Assembly (NCBI GenBank): GCA_964454975.1
Contig: CAYVVD010000009.1
Coordinates: 60,395 to 124,394, forward strand
DNA length: 64,000 bases
DNA from: CAYVVD01 sp964454975
GTDB taxonomy: Bacteria; Bacteroidota; Ignavibacteria; Kapaibacteriales; UBA2268
Direction of reading: 5' to 3'
Shown: positions 16,990-26,310 of the stretch, in pieces
Position numbering within the stretch: position 1 is the first letter of the stretch
Layout: the number at the start of each line of letters is the position of its first letter
The notes under the pieces: generated by a model
Databases searched by the model: none
What the model saw: the letters and a program-made list of their open reading frames with translations, nothing else
What the model was told of the DNA's origin: nothing
Translations under genes and position numbers: made by a program

Positions 16990-18351
16990 ATGGCATTTGA
17001 CATGGAATCGAGATACAAATCTTATGTTTATGTAGAGCAGCTGCCGGAACTTACCGGCAAGGAGCTTACACTTCGCGGCTGGGTTTATAACAAAACAGGC
17101 AAGGGCAAGCTACAGTTTATTCATTTGCGCGACGGTACCGGTGTTGTGCAGTGCGTAGTATTTAAGAGAAATGTTAGCGAGGAAGAATTTGAGGCAGCAA
17201 AATCACTCACCCAGGAATCTGCTTTTTCGGTGAAAGGAACCGTTGTTGCAAACGAAAAAGCGCCGGGAGGGTACGAGATAGATGTTAATTCCCTCGAAGT
17301 AATCAGTATTTCAAATGATTATCCGATTACGGCAAAGGAGCATGGAGATGCATTCCTGATTGAGCACCGGCACCTCTGGCTGCGCTCATCCAGGCAGCAT
17401 GCTATAATGCGTGTACGCAGCTCAGTGATAAAGGCTATCCGCGATTTTTTCGACGGCAACGGCTTCAAGCTGATGGATTCGCCAATCCTCACTCCCAACG
17501 CCTGCGAGGGCACATCTACACTATTCGAAACGCAATATTTTGATATCGGCAGTGCATACCTCTCACAGTCCGGCCAGCTCTATGCGGAAGCTTCAGCACT
17601 GGCGCTTGGCAAGGTTTATACTTTCGGGCCGGTTTTCAGGGCGGAGCTATCCAAAACCCGCAAGCACCTGACTGAATTCTGGATGGTAGAGCCGGAGATG
17701 GCTTTTTTTGATATTAATGATGATATGGATCTCGCAGAGGATTTGGTTGAATACATCGTTTCTTATGTACTCAAAACAAATCAAAAAGAATTGGCTACAC
17801 TCGAACGCGATACTACTGCCCTCGAAAAAGTCAAGCGTCCATTCTATAGGATGAGTTATACCGAGGCTGTTGACTGGCTACAGGCAAACAATGTTCCGCT
17901 TATAAAGAAGATTGACGGCAAGGATGTTGAAGTGCCCTTTCCCTGGGGCGAGGATTTTGGTTCGCCGCAGGAAGAAGCGCTAATGGAACAATTCGACAAA
18001 CCCTGTATTATCCACCGCTACCCAACGGAAGTAAAGGCTTTCTACATGAAGCGCGACCCCGAGGACGAGAAAGTAGTGCTGGCGATGGATATGCTCGGCC
18101 CGGAAAAAGCCGGTGAAATAATCGGTGGCAGCCAACGCGAGGACAATTTCGACCTGCTACTCGAAAGAATCCGCAAGGAAGAATTGCCTGAAGAAGAATT
18201 TAAATGGTACCTCGACCTTCGCAGGTATGGTTCAGTGCCGCATAGCGGGTTCGGGCTTGGCATAGAGCGCGTTGTTAAGTGGCTGACAGGCGCTAAGCAC
18301 ATCCGCGAGACTATTCCAATGCCGAGGATGATTCACAGGATTGTACCGTAA
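16990..18351 (+). CDS. asnS: asparaginyl-tRNA synthetase
   Basis: Class IIb aminoacyl-tRNA synthetase charging tRNA-Asn, 453 residues. The N-terminal OB-fold anticodon-binding domain covers about residues 20-115 (ELTLRGWVYNK, then FIHLRDGTG). Motif 2 reads VFRAELSKTRKHLTEFWMVEPEM near 217-239, where EFWMVEPEM distinguishes AsnRS from AspRS. Motif 3 is GFGLGIERVVKWL near 418-430. In place of the usual Glu-Asn-Ser-Asn-Thr of AsnRS it has Glu-Leu-Ser-Lys-Thr, and the C-terminus is PMPRMIHRIVP, so it belongs to a divergent subgroup. An archaeal-type AspRS is the main alternative, less likely. HemB starts 14 bp later. Confidence 0.9.
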   Translation: MAFDMESRYKSYVYVEQLPELTGKELTLRGWVYNKTGKGKLQFIHLRDGTGVVQCVVFKRNVSEEEFEAAKSLTQESAFSVKGTVVANEKAPGGYEIDVNSLEVISISNDYPITAKEHGDAFLIEHRHLWLRSSRQHAIMRVRSSVIKAIRDFFDGNGFKLMDSPILTPNACEGTSTLFETQYFDIGSAYLSQSGQLYAEASALALGKVYTFGPVFRAELSKTRKHLTEFWMVEPEMAFFDINDDMDLAEDLVEYIVSYVLKTNQKELATLERDTTALEKVKRPFYRMSYTEAVDWLQANNVPLIKKIDGKDVEVPFPWGEDFGSPQEEALMEQFDKPCIIHRYPTEVKAFYMKRDPEDEKVVLAMDMLGPEKAGEIIGGSQREDNFDLLLERIRKEELPEEEFKWYLDLRRYGSVPHSGFGLGIERVVKWLTGAKHIRETIPMPRMIHRIVP

Positions 18352-18365
18352 AAACCGAGAATAAT

Positions 18366-19340
18366 ATGGCAGCATTAGAATTTGCACGTTTTCGCAGGTT
18401 GAGAAATAATCCAATTATACGGGATATGCTCCGAGACGTTCATCTTGGAATAGATGATTTTGTGTATCCGCTTTTTGCAGCCCCCGGCGAGAAATTCAAA
18501 AAGCCGGTATCTTCAATGCCCGGTGTCTTTCAGCTCTCAGTTGATAATATTATTGAAGAATGCAAAGCACTGGTGGATATGGGAATCAGGGCTGTTATCC
18601 TGTTCGGCATTCCTGAAAACAAGGACCCGGAAGGCAGCGGCGCTTATTCTGAAGATGGGATTATCCAGCGCACAATCAGGGCAATCAAAAAAGAAGTAAG
18701 CGATTTACTTGTTATATCAGATGTCTGTTTCTGCGAGTACACTTCACACGGGCATTGTGGCATCCTCCATGACGAAGAGATAGTAAACGACGAAACAATT
18801 TTCCTACTGGCGAAGACAGCACTATCTCATGTGCAGGCAGGCGCCAATATGGTAGCCCCAAGCGATATGATGGACGGCAGGGTTGCAGCCATTAGAAAAA
18901 TGCTCGATGAGCATAAATACAAGAACATCCCCATTATGAGCTACTCAGCAAAGTATGCATCAGCGTATTACGGGCCGTTCCGCGAGGCTGCTGAGGGAGC
19001 TCCTAAATTCGGTGACCGCAAATCTCACCAGATGGACTACCGCCAGAGGGATGAAGCTCTGCGCGAAGTTGAGGCAGATATTGAAGAAGGCGCTGATATA
19101 GTTATGGTCAAGCCCGCCGGGCCATACCTTGATATAATCACACGCGTTAAAGAAACATTTGCAATGCCTGTTGCTGCATATCAGGTGAGCGGCGAATACT
19201 CGATGATTAAGGCAGGTGCTCAGCTTGGCTGGGTGAACGAGGATAATGTGATGCTTGAATCGCTTTACTCAATAAAGCGTGCGGGTGCCGATTTAATCAT
19301 TTCATATTTTGCTAAGGATTTTGCACAAAAATACGCTTAA
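18366..19340 (+). CDS. hemB: porphobilinogen synthase (delta-aminolevulinate dehydratase)
   Basis: Condenses two 5-aminolevulinates to porphobilinogen in haem synthesis. The 324 residues show a TIM barrel with the zinc-binding three-Cys loop DVCFCEYTSHGHCG near 119-132. The two Schiff-base lysines lie in SYSAKYASAYYGPF near 195 and MVKPAGPYLD near 247. This is a Zn-dependent, cytoplasmic octamer type by family. It sits in an operon between asnS (14 bp) and hemL (4 bp gap to the preferred hemL start), so two tetrapyrrole genes are expressed together. Confidence 0.97.
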   Translation: MAALEFARFRRLRNNPIIRDMLRDVHLGIDDFVYPLFAAPGEKFKKPVSSMPGVFQLSVDNIIEECKALVDMGIRAVILFGIPENKDPEGSGAYSEDGIIQRTIRAIKKEVSDLLVISDVCFCEYTSHGHCGILHDEEIVNDETIFLLAKTALSHVQAGANMVAPSDMMDGRVAAIRKMLDEHKYKNIPIMSYSAKYASAYYGPFREAAEGAPKFGDRKSHQMDYRQRDEALREVEADIEEGADIVMVKPAGPYLDIITRVKETFAMPVAAYQVSGEYSMIKAGAQLGWVNEDNVMLESLYSIKRAGADLIISYFAKDFAQKYA

Positions 19341-19344
19341 TCAA

Positions 19345-20637
19345 ATGAATACATCCAAAAGCGAAAACCTGTTCAGGGATGCACAAGAATTTATCCCCGG
19401 AGGTGTTAATTCGCCTGTCCGGGCTTTCAAATCAGTCGGTGGTACACCCCGTTTCATCGTTAAAGGCGAAGGTAGCAGGATTTGGGACGAAGACGGCAAT
19501 GAATACATAGACTACGTCGGCAGTTGGGGGCCCCATCTATTCGGGCACAACCCCCTTTTTATTAAAGAAGCTCTTGAAGAGGCGCTTGCATACGGTACAA
19601 GTTTTGGCGCTCCGACAAAAAGTGAAATCACAATGGCAGAGCTGTTATGTGAGCTTGTGCCATCATTGGAGCTTGTCCGCATGGTAAACAGCGGCACAGA
19701 AGCCACAATGAGCGCTATACGCCTGGCGCGGGGATATACCGGAAGGGATAAAATCATCAAGTTCGAGGGATGCTACCACGGGCATGGCGATTCCTTCCTC
19801 ATAAAAGCAGGTTCGGGAGCTCTTACTTTCGGAGTTCCAACAAGTCCCGGTGTAACAAAAGGAACAGCAACTGATACTCTTAACGCACGATACAACGATA
19901 TTGATTCTGTGAATGAATTGCTCGAGATCAACAAGGATGAAGTTGCAGCAATAATCATTGAGCCGGTCGGCGGGAATATGGGAGTTATTCCTGCAAAGAG
20001 GAAGTTCCTGGAGGATTTGCGAAAAGTATGTGACGATAACGGAATTGTATTGATTTTCGACGAGGTGATGACAGGCTTCCGCCTTGCAAGAGGCGGTGCG
20101 CAGGAACTTTACAACATTAAGCCTGACCTCTCAACATTAGGCAAGGTAATCGGCGGCGGATTGCCTGTTGGCGCTTTTGGCGGGAAGAAGGAAATAATGA
20201 GCCATATTGCTCCGCTTGGCCCGGTTTACCAGGCAGGGACACTAAGCGGGAACCCACTTGCAATGGCAGCGGGAATTGCAATGCTCAGTCAGATAAGAAA
20301 TGATAAAGAGCTATATACACGGCTGGAAGAAAAGGGGGACTACCTGGAATCCAAAATGCTGAGGAGCCTTAATCAATCTGGCTTAAGTTTTACGATAAAC
20401 CGTGTTGGTTCGATGTTATGCCTCTTTTTCACTAATGTCGAAGTGATTGATTTCGAAACTGCATTTATTTCTGATACAGATAAATATGGAGTGTATTTCC
20501 ATACAATGCTCGAAAGAGGTGTTTACCTGGCTCCATCACAATTCGAGGCGGTATTTGTTTCGGATGCACACTCGCACGAAGATTTAGATAAAACTGCAGA
20601 AGCATTTAATAAAGCGATAGAATCAATCCTCTCCTAA
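19345..20637 (+). CDS. hemL: glutamate-1-semialdehyde 2,1-aminomutase
   Basis: PLP enzyme making 5-aminolevulinate from glutamate-1-semialdehyde, the C5 route that feeds HemB. The ATG at 19345 (start MNTSKSENLF) gives 430 residues, the usual size; an earlier in-frame start would run back into hemB and is less likely. Motifs: FIPGGVNSPVRAF near 13-25, NSGTEATMSA near 120, the PLP-side DEVMTGFRLA near 243 and the Schiff-base lysine in STLGKVIGGGLPVGAF near 266. The 3' end overlaps the convergent membrane glycosyltransferase gene by 15 bases. Confidence 0.97.
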   Translation: MNTSKSENLFRDAQEFIPGGVNSPVRAFKSVGGTPRFIVKGEGSRIWDEDGNEYIDYVGSWGPHLFGHNPLFIKEALEEALAYGTSFGAPTKSEITMAELLCELVPSLELVRMVNSGTEATMSAIRLARGYTGRDKIIKFEGCYHGHGDSFLIKAGSGALTFGVPTSPGVTKGTATDTLNARYNDIDSVNELLEINKDEVAAIIIEPVGGNMGVIPAKRKFLEDLRKVCDDNGIVLIFDEVMTGFRLARGGAQELYNIKPDLSTLGKVIGGGLPVGAFGGKKEIMSHIAPLGPVYQAGTLSGNPLAMAAGIAMLSQIRNDKELYTRLEEKGDYLESKMLRSLNQSGLSFTINRVGSMLCLFFTNVEVIDFETAFISDTDKYGVYFHTMLERGVYLAPSQFEAVFVSDAHSHEDLDKTAEAFNKAIESILS

Positions 20638-22260
20638 TTCATAGATTTCCCACTGCCCAAATTGTGCTACTTTGATACATTCTGTCTCAAAGAACTGCTG
20701 CAGCATAGAGCACGCCACCTTGAACTGTTGCTCCGGTTTATTATCATACCCCCAGTTTGAATCGTGGATAATTAGCTTTGTGTCATGTGAAATCAAATTC
20801 CGGATAAGCTTTTCCTGTTTTTTCACAGAAGACCTTATTACAAGGTCGTTAAGTGAATCGTAATATGTAGGGTTTTTTCTTTCGGTTAGTGCATATATAG
20901 GAGGGAAATCCCAGGGAGTTGCGAAGATGTAATCTCCTTTTCGGGATTTATTATTTATCGTTTCAATTATATTTTTCAAAGCAACCGCTTTTTCCTTTTC
21001 CCACATAAAAACCCTGCCGGATTCAGTTTCGACTACTGTGCGGGGAAATGCATGAAATTCAATGAAACGGGTAAATGAAACAAACATCATTGGTATTACA
21101 ACAAGGTAAGCTGTGATTTTTGCATATAAGCGAAATCGAGAGGTGTGTTCAGCTTGTTTAATGTTATAAGCAATATAAACAAGGGCCATCACAAAAGGAG
21201 CAGCTGAAAGAGCAAGATGTGGTGTGTCTGACCTGCCAATTCCTTTAATAAAGGAAAACAGTCCCCATAGAATAAATAGCATAAATATTGATAAATCAAT
21301 TCTACCGGGGCTTTTTCTAACATAAAACATCGCAAATATTACAATCACCGGTACAGATATATAATAAAACAGCAAAGAGGGGAATAGAACAACATTATAT
21401 ATTAATTTAAATAAAGTCAGGGAGCTAAACCCGGATAACAGGTCACAAAAGTGTATAGATGCCTGCCTTATGATAATATTAAAGTTCCAGAAGTAAGGCA
21501 GTTCCATTGATGTGCCGTTTTGCAGACTTTCGAGCACTGCTTCCCTGAAAATAAGGGGTAAAATGTCATAAAAGGGAATTAAAAGGATAGCTCCTGTTAT
21601 TATAACTCCCGCAAGGTACCATACGACATTTGCTAAAATCTTCTTAAATCTGCGCTTGTTTTGGATCCGATTGTAAATCAATACTATCAGGAATGCCAAA
21701 GCCGCTGCACCTGATTCATAAAATCGGAAGAAAAATGCAATAGCGAGCATTGCTCCCGACAAAAATAAGCAGATATATTTCTCATCCCGTAAAAACCGTG
21801 CTAAATAGTAAAGCGATATTAATATAAATGAATAGTATAGATGCAGGTATTCAGGGCCAATATAATTAAAAATTACTCCTGTGTAGAAGTAAGCGAGGGT
21901 AAATAAAATAGCCCCTGTATTCCTCCCGGTAAGGTATTTTCCTATGTAGAATGCAATAAATGAAAATATTATGTTGATAATTAATGTGGCAAGCAACAGG
22001 ATGTCAATATCAAGGCCAAATATTTGGTAAATGAAAGCAGGCAGGTAAACTTCTCCCGGTGTAAAAAGCAGCCAGAAATCAACATAAGGAATCTCGCCGG
22101 AAAGCATCCTGTAAGGATTGTTGCAATATTCAGAAAGGTCTGCGCTTACCGGAAAATAATTCATGGTAAGGTAACTTATTCCAAATAGATAAATGCATGT
22201 AATTAATACAGTGATGAAGGTTGGTAATGAATTGGTTTTATTTGCTATTCGTTTAATCAA
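20623..22260 (-). CDS. polytopic membrane glycosyltransferase, GT39/PMT-like
   Basis: A 545-residue membrane protein with about ten or more hydrophobic helices. The first periplasmic loop is acidic (PVSADLSEYCNNPYRMLSGEIPYVDFWLLFTP), which fits GT-C enzymes that use lipid-linked sugars with Asp/Glu in that loop. The soluble C-terminal 140 residues (after HAFPRTVVETESGRVF) may be the periplasmic acceptor domain. The likely role is transfer of a sugar from a polyprenyl phosphate to lipid A, a glycan or protein outside the cytoplasm. The gene stands alone, with 48 bp to the HD gene upstream on the same strand, so co-transcription is possible. Specificity is unknown. Confidence 0.72.
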   Translation of the reverse strand: MIKRIANKTNSLPTFITVLITCIYLFGISYLTMNYFPVSADLSEYCNNPYRMLSGEIPYVDFWLLFTPGEVYLPAFIYQIFGLDIDILLLATLIINIIFSFIAFYIGKYLTGRNTGAILFTLAYFYTGVIFNYIGPEYLHLYYSFILISLYYLARFLRDEKYICLFLSGAMLAIAFFFRFYESGAAALAFLIVLIYNRIQNKRRFKKILANVVWYLAGVIITGAILLIPFYDILPLIFREAVLESLQNGTSMELPYFWNFNIIIRQASIHFCDLLSGFSSLTLFKLIYNVVLFPSLLFYYISVPVIVIFAMFYVRKSPGRIDLSIFMLFILWGLFSFIKGIGRSDTPHLALSAAPFVMALVYIAYNIKQAEHTSRFRLYAKITAYLVVIPMMFVSFTRFIEFHAFPRTVVETESGRVFMWEKEKAVALKNIIETINNKSRKGDYIFATPWDFPPIYALTERKNPTYYDSLNDLVIRSSVKKQEKLIRNLISHDTKLIIHDSNWGYDNKPEQQFKVACSMLQQFFETECIKVAQFGQWEIYELGED

Positions 22261-22308
22261 CCGGGTATTCTATCTATAATAGGGTAACTTAATAATCCAT
22301 ATTTAACC

Positions 22309-23496
22309 CTAAAAATCCTCATAAAGTTCATTAATAGGTATGCCGGCGATGTTTTTCTTTTCAACTGTATATCTATACCTGATTGATTGCATTGCTCCTT
22401 CAAGTTCCTGGGATTTTATCCCGAATTTTATTGAGGACCATGCTTCCATGAACGCCGATAATTCGTCAGCAGCTCGTATTATCTGTCCATCATAAGGGTT
22501 GAATTCATCTAAATTATACTTTTCGCTTATTTCAATGCTGGAAACATTCCCGCCTGCCATTGTCTTTCCATTGAATTCATCAATTGTGAAATACTCAATT
22601 TCAGGTATCCAACTGTCATCTAAATGAGGGTATATTTCTTTCGCTGCAAGCCTCTTCTCAATTCGGTTGATTTCATCGGACATTCCCGGCACTTTTCTTT
22701 TCAGTGGAGAGATAATATCACGGGTGACGGATTCAGGAAGGTCATGAAAAAGTGCGCCAAAAAAGTTATTATATAACCTTCTGGGAGCGGGATTATCGAG
22801 CTGCATACTGAAGAAATAGCTTAACGCTGCGACCATCATAATATGGCCGAGAACAGTTGTTTGCGGTATGCGGGGCAGTTGCCCCCAGCGAATCTGGTAT
22901 CGCATCTGGCCGAAAAGGTCAACAAAATTCTTTACCTTGTGGCCCGACATCAGTTTGTTCATACCGCTAAGGTCATTGAACTCGTTTAAGTATTCCCCGA
23001 AACTATGCCCAATCTCAGTGATTTTGTAATCCTGGACGTTGAGCCCTTTGATGATATTAAATTCCCAGTAGCTGGCATAAATATGGGATGCCTTCAGGAT
23101 ACGCGCACTCAATTCATCAATATAGCCGGGTTTGAAAAGGTAATTATGGAATTCGTCCTTTATTTCGTGGTGGCCGATTTTTGCTTCAATGCTTTCCCAA
23201 ATCCATTTGTTCAGTTTATGCAAAAGTTCTTCGTTTTTCTCTATTTCCCTGTAAACGGGCTGCTGTATATCTGATATTACAATCCTGCGCAGAAGTTCAT
23301 AAACACCGCCACGGATAATGCTAATCCAGTTTATTTTTGTGCCATCAACTTCTTCGTACTTTGCCAGGCACCATGCAATCATCATTTTGTGAGAATGCTT
23401 ATCCATTTCGATAAGGTCAATCGGACGCAGCTTATCGTTCCAGCGCTGAATTGAAAATCCTTTGAACAACACTTCGAGCAGAGATTTTTTTATCAT
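22309..23496 (-). CDS. HD-domain phosphohydrolase (YfbR-like arrangement)
   Basis: A 395-residue soluble protein. The C-terminal half has an HD metal site: His218 in VLGHIMMVA, His251-Asp252 in ALFHDLPESV and an Asp in RAADELSAFMEAW near 344. The HDLPE and AADELSA forms are those of 5'-deoxynucleotidase/HDDC2-like enzymes. The N-terminal half (DKHSHKMMIAWCLAKYEE near 32-49, VISDI near 73) looks like a degenerate second copy. The likely activity is hydrolysis of a phosphate ester such as a nucleoside monophosphate; the substrate is unproven. It lies between paaZ and the GT39-like gene, all on the minus strand with gaps of 48-73 bp. Confidence 0.8.
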   Translation of the reverse strand: MIKKSLLEVLFKGFSIQRWNDKLRPIDLIEMDKHSHKMMIAWCLAKYEEVDGTKINWISIIRGGVYELLRRIVISDIQQPVYREIEKNEELLHKLNKWIWESIEAKIGHHEIKDEFHNYLFKPGYIDELSARILKASHIYASYWEFNIIKGLNVQDYKITEIGHSFGEYLNEFNDLSGMNKLMSGHKVKNFVDLFGQMRYQIRWGQLPRIPQTTVLGHIMMVAALSYFFSMQLDNPAPRRLYNNFFGALFHDLPESVTRDIISPLKRKVPGMSDEINRIEKRLAAKEIYPHLDDSWIPEIEYFTIDEFNGKTMAGGNVSSIEISEKYNLDEFNPYDGQIIRAADELSAFMEAWSSIKFGIKSQELEGAMQSIRYRYTVEKKNIAGIPINELYEDF

Positions 23497-23569
23497 CGCG
23501 CAAGCTAAGCAAACACAAGTTAATTAGCAAGAGGGGCAACACTTTCTGTCTGACTATCCGGCTGCCTGA

Positions 23570-25618
23570 CTATAAAATATCTGCTTTCCTCGCTACAAGC
23601 GTCAATATAGTTGCAAAAGCAACCACTTCATCACGCTGGTTGAGTACTTCAACGTCCCACTTCACAATACCCTGCGGGCCTTCTTCGCCCTTTTGCTCTT
23701 TCTTAGTTTTCTCCTTCACTGTCAGGTTAACGCGAATTGTGTCACCTGCATAAACAGGCAGAGTGAAACGTAGCTCATCAATGCCGTAATTAGCGAGAAC
23801 CGGTCCCTTCTTTGGATCCACAAATAATCCGGCTGCGGCAGATATAATAAAATAGCCGTGTGCTACACGCTCTTCGAATATTGTCCCTTCCAGCGTTGTA
23901 ATGTCAGAATGAGCGTAGAAGTTGTCGCCGCTTACACCGGTGAAGTTGATTATATCCGTTTCCGTTATTGTTCTGCCATGGGTTTCGAGTGTGTCGCCAA
24001 TTCGCAGGTCTTCAAAATACTTGCGGAAAGGATGTACCAGGTCTTCATACTTCTCCGCGCCTTTATACCACTGCTTGTTAATGTGCGTTAAAGTTGTCGG
24101 GTGGCCTTGTAATGAAGTACGCTGCATATAGTGCAGTACGCTTCTTAGGCCTCCAAGCTCTTCACCTCCTCCGGCGCGTCCCGGCCCGCCGTGTACGAGG
24201 TGCGGCAATGGCGAGCCATGTCCGGTAGATTCTCCTGCGCTGTCCCTGTTGATGAGCATTATTCTCCCGTGCCATGCGGCAGTGCCAAGTACTATATCCC
24301 GTGCAAATTCATTGTCTGCTGTGAAAACAGAGCCGACGAGTGAACCTTTGCCAAGCTTTGCAAGTTCGATAGCTTCACTGCTTGACTTGTAAGGCATTAT
24401 TGTACTCACCGGGCCGAAGGCTTCAATGTTGTGAGGAGCTACATTTTTAAATGGTTCATCACATAACAAAAGCGTCGCAGGGAAAAAAGCTCCTTTATCA
24501 CGCTCGGCGCCAAGCACATCAAATTCATCGAGGCTGCCTGTAAGGAGAGTGCCACCCGCCATCAGCTCGCCTACACGTTCCCGTACTTCATTAACCTGTT
24601 CCATTGCTGCAAGCGGGCCCATGCGCACACCTTCTGTAAGCGGATTGCCGAGGATTAACTTAGCAAGGCGCTTTTTAAGCGCTTCGGTAACCGGCTCTAC
24701 AAGATTATCAGGTACAAATGCCCTGCGGATTGCTGTACATTTCTGCCCGGCCTTGACAGTCATTTCACGTACTACTTCCTTAACGAAAAAGTCAAATTCA
24801 GGTGTGCCGGGTACGGCATCAGGTCCCAACATACTGAAGTTCAGCGAGTCCGCTTCCATGTTAAAGCGGACAGAGTTTTCAATAAAAGCAGGTGTCTGTT
24901 TCAGCATCCTGCCTGTTGATGCCGAGCCTGTAAATGTTACTACATCCTGGCACATAGTATGAGACAGCAAGTCTCCTGCGCTGCCGCAGATTAGCTGAAG
25001 CGTTCCTTCTGGCAAAATTCCGCATGCGACCATCTCGCGTACGAAAAGTTCTGTGAGGTAGGAGGTGATTGTTGCCGGCTTGATTATCACAGGAACTCCT
25101 GCCAGCAGCGATGGCGACATTTTCTCGAGCATACCCCACACGGGGAAATTGAAAGCATTTATGTGAATAGCTGCTCCTTCAAGCGGCACTGCAATATGGT
25201 GGCCGATAAAAGTGCCGTTCTTAGAGAGAGGTTCCGGATTGCCGTCAATGTAAAACGGCAGGTCAGACAATTCGCGTCTGCCCTTGCTGGCATAAGTAAA
25301 CAGTGTTCCGATGCCACCTTCTATATCAATCCAGGAATCCGTCTTAGTAGCTCCGGTCGCATAAGATAATTCGTAGAACATATCCTTCTTGCTCATCATG
25401 TGCATTGCCAGGGATTTGAGCATACGTCCACGCTCGTGGAATGTCATCTTGCGAAGTTTTGGGCTGCCCACATTGCGGGCATATTCCAGCATCCCTTTAA
25501 AATCGAGGCTCTTGCTTGTAGATTCCGCGATAAACTCACCAGTAACAGCATTATATAAAGGTTTGCCTTCGCCTTCGCCTTCTAACCAGCTACCCATTGC
25601 ATAACTTTTCAATTTCAT
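23570..25618 (-). CDS. paaZ: bifunctional oxepin-CoA hydrolase / 3-oxo-5,6-dehydrosuberyl-CoA semialdehyde dehydrogenase
   Basis: PaaZ of aerobic phenylacetate degradation: ring cleavage of oxepin-CoA, then oxidation of the aldehyde with NADP. The 682 residues have the full fused architecture. The aldehyde dehydrogenase domain (1-510) has catalytic Glu255 and Cys294 (in KAGQKCTAIRR), and the MaoC-like (R)-hydratase domain (about 535-680) has the Asp/His pair in GDNFYAHSD. No other paa genes are in the window, so it may work with a remote cluster or on a related CoA ester. It is followed on the same strand by the HD gene after 73 bp. Confidence 0.93.
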   Translation of the reverse strand: MKLKSYAMGSWLEGEGEGKPLYNAVTGEFIAESTSKSLDFKGMLEYARNVGSPKLRKMTFHERGRMLKSLAMHMMSKKDMFYELSYATGATKTDSWIDIEGGIGTLFTYASKGRRELSDLPFYIDGNPEPLSKNGTFIGHHIAVPLEGAAIHINAFNFPVWGMLEKMSPSLLAGVPVIIKPATITSYLTELFVREMVACGILPEGTLQLICGSAGDLLSHTMCQDVVTFTGSASTGRMLKQTPAFIENSVRFNMEADSLNFSMLGPDAVPGTPEFDFFVKEVVREMTVKAGQKCTAIRRAFVPDNLVEPVTEALKKRLAKLILGNPLTEGVRMGPLAAMEQVNEVRERVGELMAGGTLLTGSLDEFDVLGAERDKGAFFPATLLLCDEPFKNVAPHNIEAFGPVSTIMPYKSSSEAIELAKLGKGSLVGSVFTADNEFARDIVLGTAAWHGRIMLINRDSAGESTGHGSPLPHLVHGGPGRAGGGEELGGLRSVLHYMQRTSLQGHPTTLTHINKQWYKGAEKYEDLVHPFRKYFEDLRIGDTLETHGRTITETDIINFTGVSGDNFYAHSDITTLEGTIFEERVAHGYFIISAAAGLFVDPKKGPVLANYGIDELRFTLPVYAGDTIRVNLTVKEKTKKEQKGEEGPQGIVKWDVEVLNQRDEVVAFATILTLVARKADIL

Positions 25619-26310
25619 AATTCACCGTGCATTTATTTCATAGAGCTTTGGGGATTAAGTCGGGTTATATATTAAAAGATTGTAATTTTGGAGTTAGTGG
25701 TTAACAGGATTAGAGATGATGTTTCTTAAATAGAGGAGGGAATATGTGAGAATAGTTGATGTTAGCACAGGATAATTAATATTTCCTTTTTCAAAGTTGA
25801 ATTTTATAATTAAAACATTCATTGTTTAAGGTATCTATAAAATATCTTGATCCTTGCTCAGAATCTTCACTTCTACTATAAATCTTACATTGTTATTTAG
25901 TGTAAGCCAATTTGGTGTGTTCGAAGGCATGATCAAATTATTGCTATCAATCTGTTAGTGATTTTGGTCTATGAATTCATTCTACCAATCCCCGGATGGT
26001 TTTAGCTTAATTAACATTATTGATTCTTTCATCCAGTGAGAGGATTATAAATATTGTCCTTTTATTAATTCAAGATCTGAAATAATTATACAAAACGAAA
26101 TGAAATTATCCATTGCTTAAGTGGAATTATACCAAGCCGGCCTTTAGGAATTTTGTTTGATCCTTATTCATGTTCAGAGCCTGCCGGTTCCTACACCGCC
26201 TTCGTTCCGGAAAGATGCCCGGTCAAGCTGGGCATGACAGGCTGGATTCTTTACTTCGTTCAGAATGACGTGGTAAACTGTAACCCAGTAAACATTTATT
26301 TCATATATTA
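25619..26310. other. gene-free stretch with a dispersed repeat
   Basis: About 690 bp between the divergent paaZ and VWA-protein genes. The sequence is AT-rich and broken by stops in all frames. Its last part (26157-26275) carries repeat-like sequence including ctggattctttacttcgttcagaatgac. No RNA gene or riboswitch is recognised. The promoter of the large secreted-protein operon should lie here, but no clear box was found. Confidence 0.5.
26236..26271 (-). repeat. dispersed intergenic repeat ('gtcattctga...gaatcc' type), copy 1
   Basis: Read on the minus strand: gtcattctgaacgaagtaaa, then gaatccagcctgtca. A similar element lies at 47339-47372. Such short sequences are scattered through intergenic regions of many Bacteroidota and other genomes and are probably miniature elements or transcript-end hairpins. 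The copy here lies 45 bp or more before the VWA-protein gene. Confidence 0.55.

Noticed and set aside
19309..19344. Earlier hemL start extending into hemB
   Set aside because: It would add twelve residues with no family counterpart; the ATG at 19345 gives the normal length.
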